Below are positions 61,325 to 64,000 of a stretch of 64,000 bases of DNA, one piece after another. The notes under the pieces were generated by a model. The model made no database searches. It saw only the letters and a program-made list of their open reading frames with translations, and was not told the origin of the DNA. The translations under genes were made by a program, and so were the position numbers. Each line of letters starts with the position of its first letter. Within the stretch, counting starts at the first letter, position 1. The DNA comes from Collinsella sp. AF33-16. Its GTDB lineage: Bacteria; Actinomycetota; Coriobacteriia; Coriobacteriales; Coriobacteriaceae. The DNA is taken from positions 7,996-71,995 of the forward strand of contig NZ_QRQC01000014.1 of assembly GCF_003475325.1 (NCBI RefSeq), read 5' to 3'.

Positions 61325-64000
61325 GTGAGATTGCCACGCTGCAGGCGAGCTCTCGTTTGGCTCGTCTCTTTTTTGTTCGTGTTTAATACGATTCCTACGA
61401 GCGTATTTGCTGACGTAATAGTGAATAATGACCCTCAGCAAAACACGACTTCGGAGAATCTGTCTAATGAATCTGCTGATAGTGATTCTGGGTCAAGGGG
61501 GGGGGCGGTCGAGGCTTCGTCTAACGACAATACGGTTTCAAGTGATGATCAAAAACCTGAATCTGATGTCTCGGATAAGCAGTCAAACGATGTGAATGTG
61601 AATGAAACATCTGATGAATCGAATTCTGATGCAGCAGAATCTGGTGTTTATCAAGTTAATGATCAATCAACATTTGAGGATGCGCTGAATAAAATCGCCT
61701 CCGATAATTTATCGGAGATCAGACTTGTCCTAAAAGGCGGCTCGTCTTTTGTGGTGCCGACCCAAGATTACGTTTCGACTTTCGGCGTTGCTAACAAGAA
61801 GATTACCGTGACGAGTGACGGTGATAATCGCGCAACCTTGCACTTCTCCAACCGTGCCATGCTTTCCGGATCTTGTACTTTTGACAACGTCGAAGTGGTT
61901 GGTTCAGGAAAATTCTATTGCAATGGTTTCGATACCGTTTTCACTCGTAACTGCGAGCTCAACCTCTCTGAAACACTTTATGGCGGTGGCTATAGGTCGA
62001 CTGTCGATCACACACATGTGGTGATAGCCGCGTCTGGATATATCAATCCTGGTAGTGGCGCTGGCCTTCATGACGTCATCGGTGGTTCATATCAAGGGTC
62101 CGTCGAGCATGACACCTATCTTGAGATCAGCGGTAACCTTCGCATGGCTAGCGGTAATCACGTTAATCCCGGTTGCATGCGCGGCGATGGGTCGAGCGGC
62201 GATGGAAACGGCTTTCCTGCTGTTTATGTAGGTGGTAACGCCACGCTTGTTTACGACAATGCCAACTCCGAAGTTTCTCCTGCTATCGAAGGCACTTACG
62301 GTTGCGAGATGCGCGGCAACGTGACGCTTGATGTTCGCTCGGGTCGGGTAAATGAAATTTGCGGTCATTTTGGTGACCCTGCGCCTATTAAAGGCAACAT
62401 TCATATTATTGCGGGCAGCAGTACTTATGAAAACACCGACAAAATGCTTCGTCTTAATAGCAATTGGCCAATAATTGGCGCAGGACAAATGATCCCAGAT
62501 GGAGTTTATGAGGTCGATGGCGATGTCGTTATCGATGCTTACGAGAATGTTTGGGGCTGGGATAAAGGTGGATCGATACCCAATGATGTCCCTTTTATTG
62601 AAGGTTCGAAGAAAGCGAACGTTGGCGGATCTATTACCGTTAATGTCCACGGCTCCCATGTTGGCTCTATTTATGGAGCAGAGTGGAGTGCTGTAAACGG
62701 TGATATCGCCGTGAACGCTTCTGGTGTTGAGCTGAGGGATGAAGCGGGCGATTCTCATGGGTATGTTTTCTGCGAGAACGACCTGACCAATTCGTCGGAT
62801 GAGGGATCGAGCGTAAAGGCTAGAGGAAAGCTATCTATCAGTCTGAATAGCGGCAGTGTTGGCTACGTTTCGTTGACTTCGAACAAGAATGTATCGATTT
62901 CTGACGGTTCCTTCATTAATATTGCTGGACGACCGGAAATAGCTACGGGCGTTACGGGTGTGTACTATGGGCTTCCCAAGGGGTCTTCTTCTCCCACAAT
63001 CAATATTGCAGGGACTGTGGCTGAGATTCCTTATATTAAGTACGCATCTGCATTGAATGTTACTGATAACTCCGAAATTACGGCCGGTACGATTTCTTCT
63101 GTAAATAAGATCGCTATTACTGGTCAATCGAATACAAATGTAACGACCAAATTTGGTTGCAACAATGCTTCTAGCTATGAATTAATTGAAGACAATGGCC
63201 TTCGGGTAGATGAGGGCAGCGTTTTGACGACAGCTGGCTCTCAAGCCTACGTATATGGTTATGCCGATATCAATGGTACTTGGGAGCAACAATACAATAC
63301 TGCGAATGACTATAACGATATTTTTGTTAAGGGAACCACTTCTATTGGCAGTAATGGCATTCTCATCGATCACGGTTCAAGTAATTTGAAAGGTGCCGTT
63401 ATTAATAAGGGCACACTTGCCTTAATGGCACCCGCATTATTCCAAGGAAATTACCGTGGCGATGACGCTGAAATTAGACTGCCGGCTGTTACTAATAACT
63501 ATGATGGCACGGATGATGGCGGTGACATTCCCCTTATTGTAAAAGGGGAATCGTCAGGGAAGACTACTGTTAATACGGTTGATCCGAACAATTGGCAGAA
63601 TTTGAAAGTGCCGTCACTCGGAGATAACTACGTACTCTCCAAAGCTAGTGGTGATGCGCCTAAGCAAAGCACTTTTATTCTTGGCAACGAGGATGCGGTT
63701 GGTGAGGGCTATTACCTTAAGCGCTTCAGGGATGCCGACGGTACTGATGATTTTCACATGTGGCAGGTCGCAGCAAAGTTATCGCTGACTTTTGATGATA
63801 ATGGCGCATACGATCCTGCTTATCCTCAAAAGTTTTTGCAAGATAAGACTGCAGATAAGGACAGTTACACCTTCGCGCTGCCCAAGACCGCCCCGACCCG
63901 CAAGGGCTGGGCGTTCGACGGCTGGAACACCGAGAGGGACGGCTCGGGCGATCAGTTCACCGACAAGACCGAGGTCTCCAGGTCCACGACCGTCTACGCC
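61325..64000 (+). CDS. Large secreted surface protein with InlB-type repeat, 3' end outside window
   Basis: An open frame of exactly 892 codons runs from GTG 61325 (AAAGGGCGG upstream) to the window edge. Residues 1-29 are a signal peptide: basic RLPRCRR, hydrophobic LVWLVSFLFVFN, cleavage after SVFA. Residues 30-110 are an Asn/Ser/Asp/Glu-rich linker. Residues 110-815 look like a beta-helix or adhesin stalk with many short Gly/Asn strands (GGSITVNVHGSHVGS). From about 818 an InlB/Flg_new repeat begins (LTFDDNG, then RKGWAFDGWNTERDGSGDQF). A nine-G tract covers codons 58-61. The gene is A+T-richer than its neighbours except for the last 130 bases. Likely a cell-surface adhesin; the anchor lies beyond the window. 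Confidence 0.85.
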   Translation, partial: MRLPRCRRALVWLVSFLFVFNTIPTSVFADVIVNNDPQQNTTSENLSNESADSDSGSRGGAVEASSNDNTVSSDDQKPESDVSDKQSNDVNVNETSDESNSDAAESGVYQVNDQSTFEDALNKIASDNLSEIRLVLKGGSSFVVPTQDYVSTFGVANKKITVTSDGDNRATLHFSNRAMLSGSCTFDNVEVVGSGKFYCNGFDTVFTRNCELNLSETLYGGGYRSTVDHTHVVIAASGYINPGSGAGLHDVIGGSYQGSVEHDTYLEISGNLRMASGNHVNPGCMRGDGSSGDGNGFPAVYVGGNATLVYDNANSEVSPAIEGTYGCEMRGNVTLDVRSGRVNEICGHFGDPAPIKGNIHIIAGSSTYENTDKMLRLNSNWPIIGAGQMIPDGVYEVDGDVVIDAYENVWGWDKGGSIPNDVPFIEGSKKANVGGSITVNVHGSHVGSIYGAEWSAVNGDIAVNASGVELRDEAGDSHGYVFCENDLTNSSDEGSSVKARGKLSISLNSGSVGYVSLTSNKNVSISDGSFINIAGRPEIATGVTGVYYGLPKGSSSPTINIAGTVAEIPYIKYASALNVTDNSEITAGTISSVNKIAITGQSNTNVTTKFGCNNASSYELIEDNGLRVDEGSVLTTAGSQAYVYGYADINGTWEQQYNTANDYNDIFVKGTTSIGSNGILIDHGSSNLKGAVINKGTLALMAPALFQGNYRGDDAEIRLPAVTNNYDGTDDGGDIPLIVKGESSGKTTVNTVDPNNWQNLKVPSLGDNYVLSKASGDAPKQSTFILGNEDAVGEGYYLKRFRDADGTDDFHMWQVAAKLSLTFDDNGAYDPAYPQKFLQDKTADKDSYTFALPKTAPTRKGWAFDGWNTERDGSGDQFTDKTEVSRSTTVYA

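Overview
The window looks like chromosomal DNA of a Collinsella-like member of the Coriobacteriia (Actinomycetota). The evidence is coding sequence of high G+C, Actinobacteria-type family variants, frequent TTG and GTG starts behind good ribosome binding sites, and a gut-anaerobe gene set (PPDK with its regulator, AdhE, a large InlB-repeat surface protein). The assignment rests on gene content and style only; there is no rRNA gene. Almost all of the window is conserved housekeeping DNA. The accessory parts are the two ends.

Layout. 1-355 is the end-truncated start of a DUF4869 gene. 486-8922 (minus strand) is one aromatic amino acid operon running from DAHP synthase through tyrA, aroB, aroA, aroC and pheA to a fused aroE-aroK-aroQ gene, preceded by a candidate attenuator leader. 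A tRNA-Arg(CCG) with its own promoter and terminator separates it from a CtpE-like P-type ATPase (9280-11997). A zinc-ribbon membrane protein, a cyclophilin and a TPR membrane protein follow. 15325-21285 is the rod-shape cluster mreB-mreC-mreD-mrdA-rodA, then a DUF697-like protein, a radical SAM pair, and rplU-rpmA-obgE-nadD-yqeK-rsfS. dinB lies on the opposite strand.

30551-41471 holds rpsP-khpA-rimM-trmD-lepB, glyQ-glyS, the PPDK regulator and ppdK, rplS and rnhB. 41661-46870 holds yraN-comM-dprA-trmFO-xerC (DNA uptake, tRNA modification, recombination). 47090-57202 holds rpsB-tsf-pyrH-frr-uppS-cdsA-dxr-rseP-ispG-proS (translation, lipid carrier, phospholipid and isoprenoid synthesis). 57379-60880 (minus) carries an APH-fold kinase and the fermentative enzyme AdhE. 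From 61325 to the window edge runs an A+T-richer secreted protein gene with a nine-G homopolymer near its 5' end.

Most noteworthy: (1) a candidate phase-variable surface protein with a G9 tract; (2) a trifunctional AroE-AroK-AroQ reading frame whose last linker is encoded by a perfect 16-bp hairpin; (3) a xerC gene with no ATG, GTG or TTG start where one is expected, one base away from a GTG at ideal distance from a Shine-Dalgarno sequence; (4) a near-leaderless 20-codon leader ORF overlapping a terminator hairpin ahead of the aro operon; (5) a large inserted segment with a possible winged helix inside RseP. No CRISPR array, prophage, insertion sequence or defence island was found.
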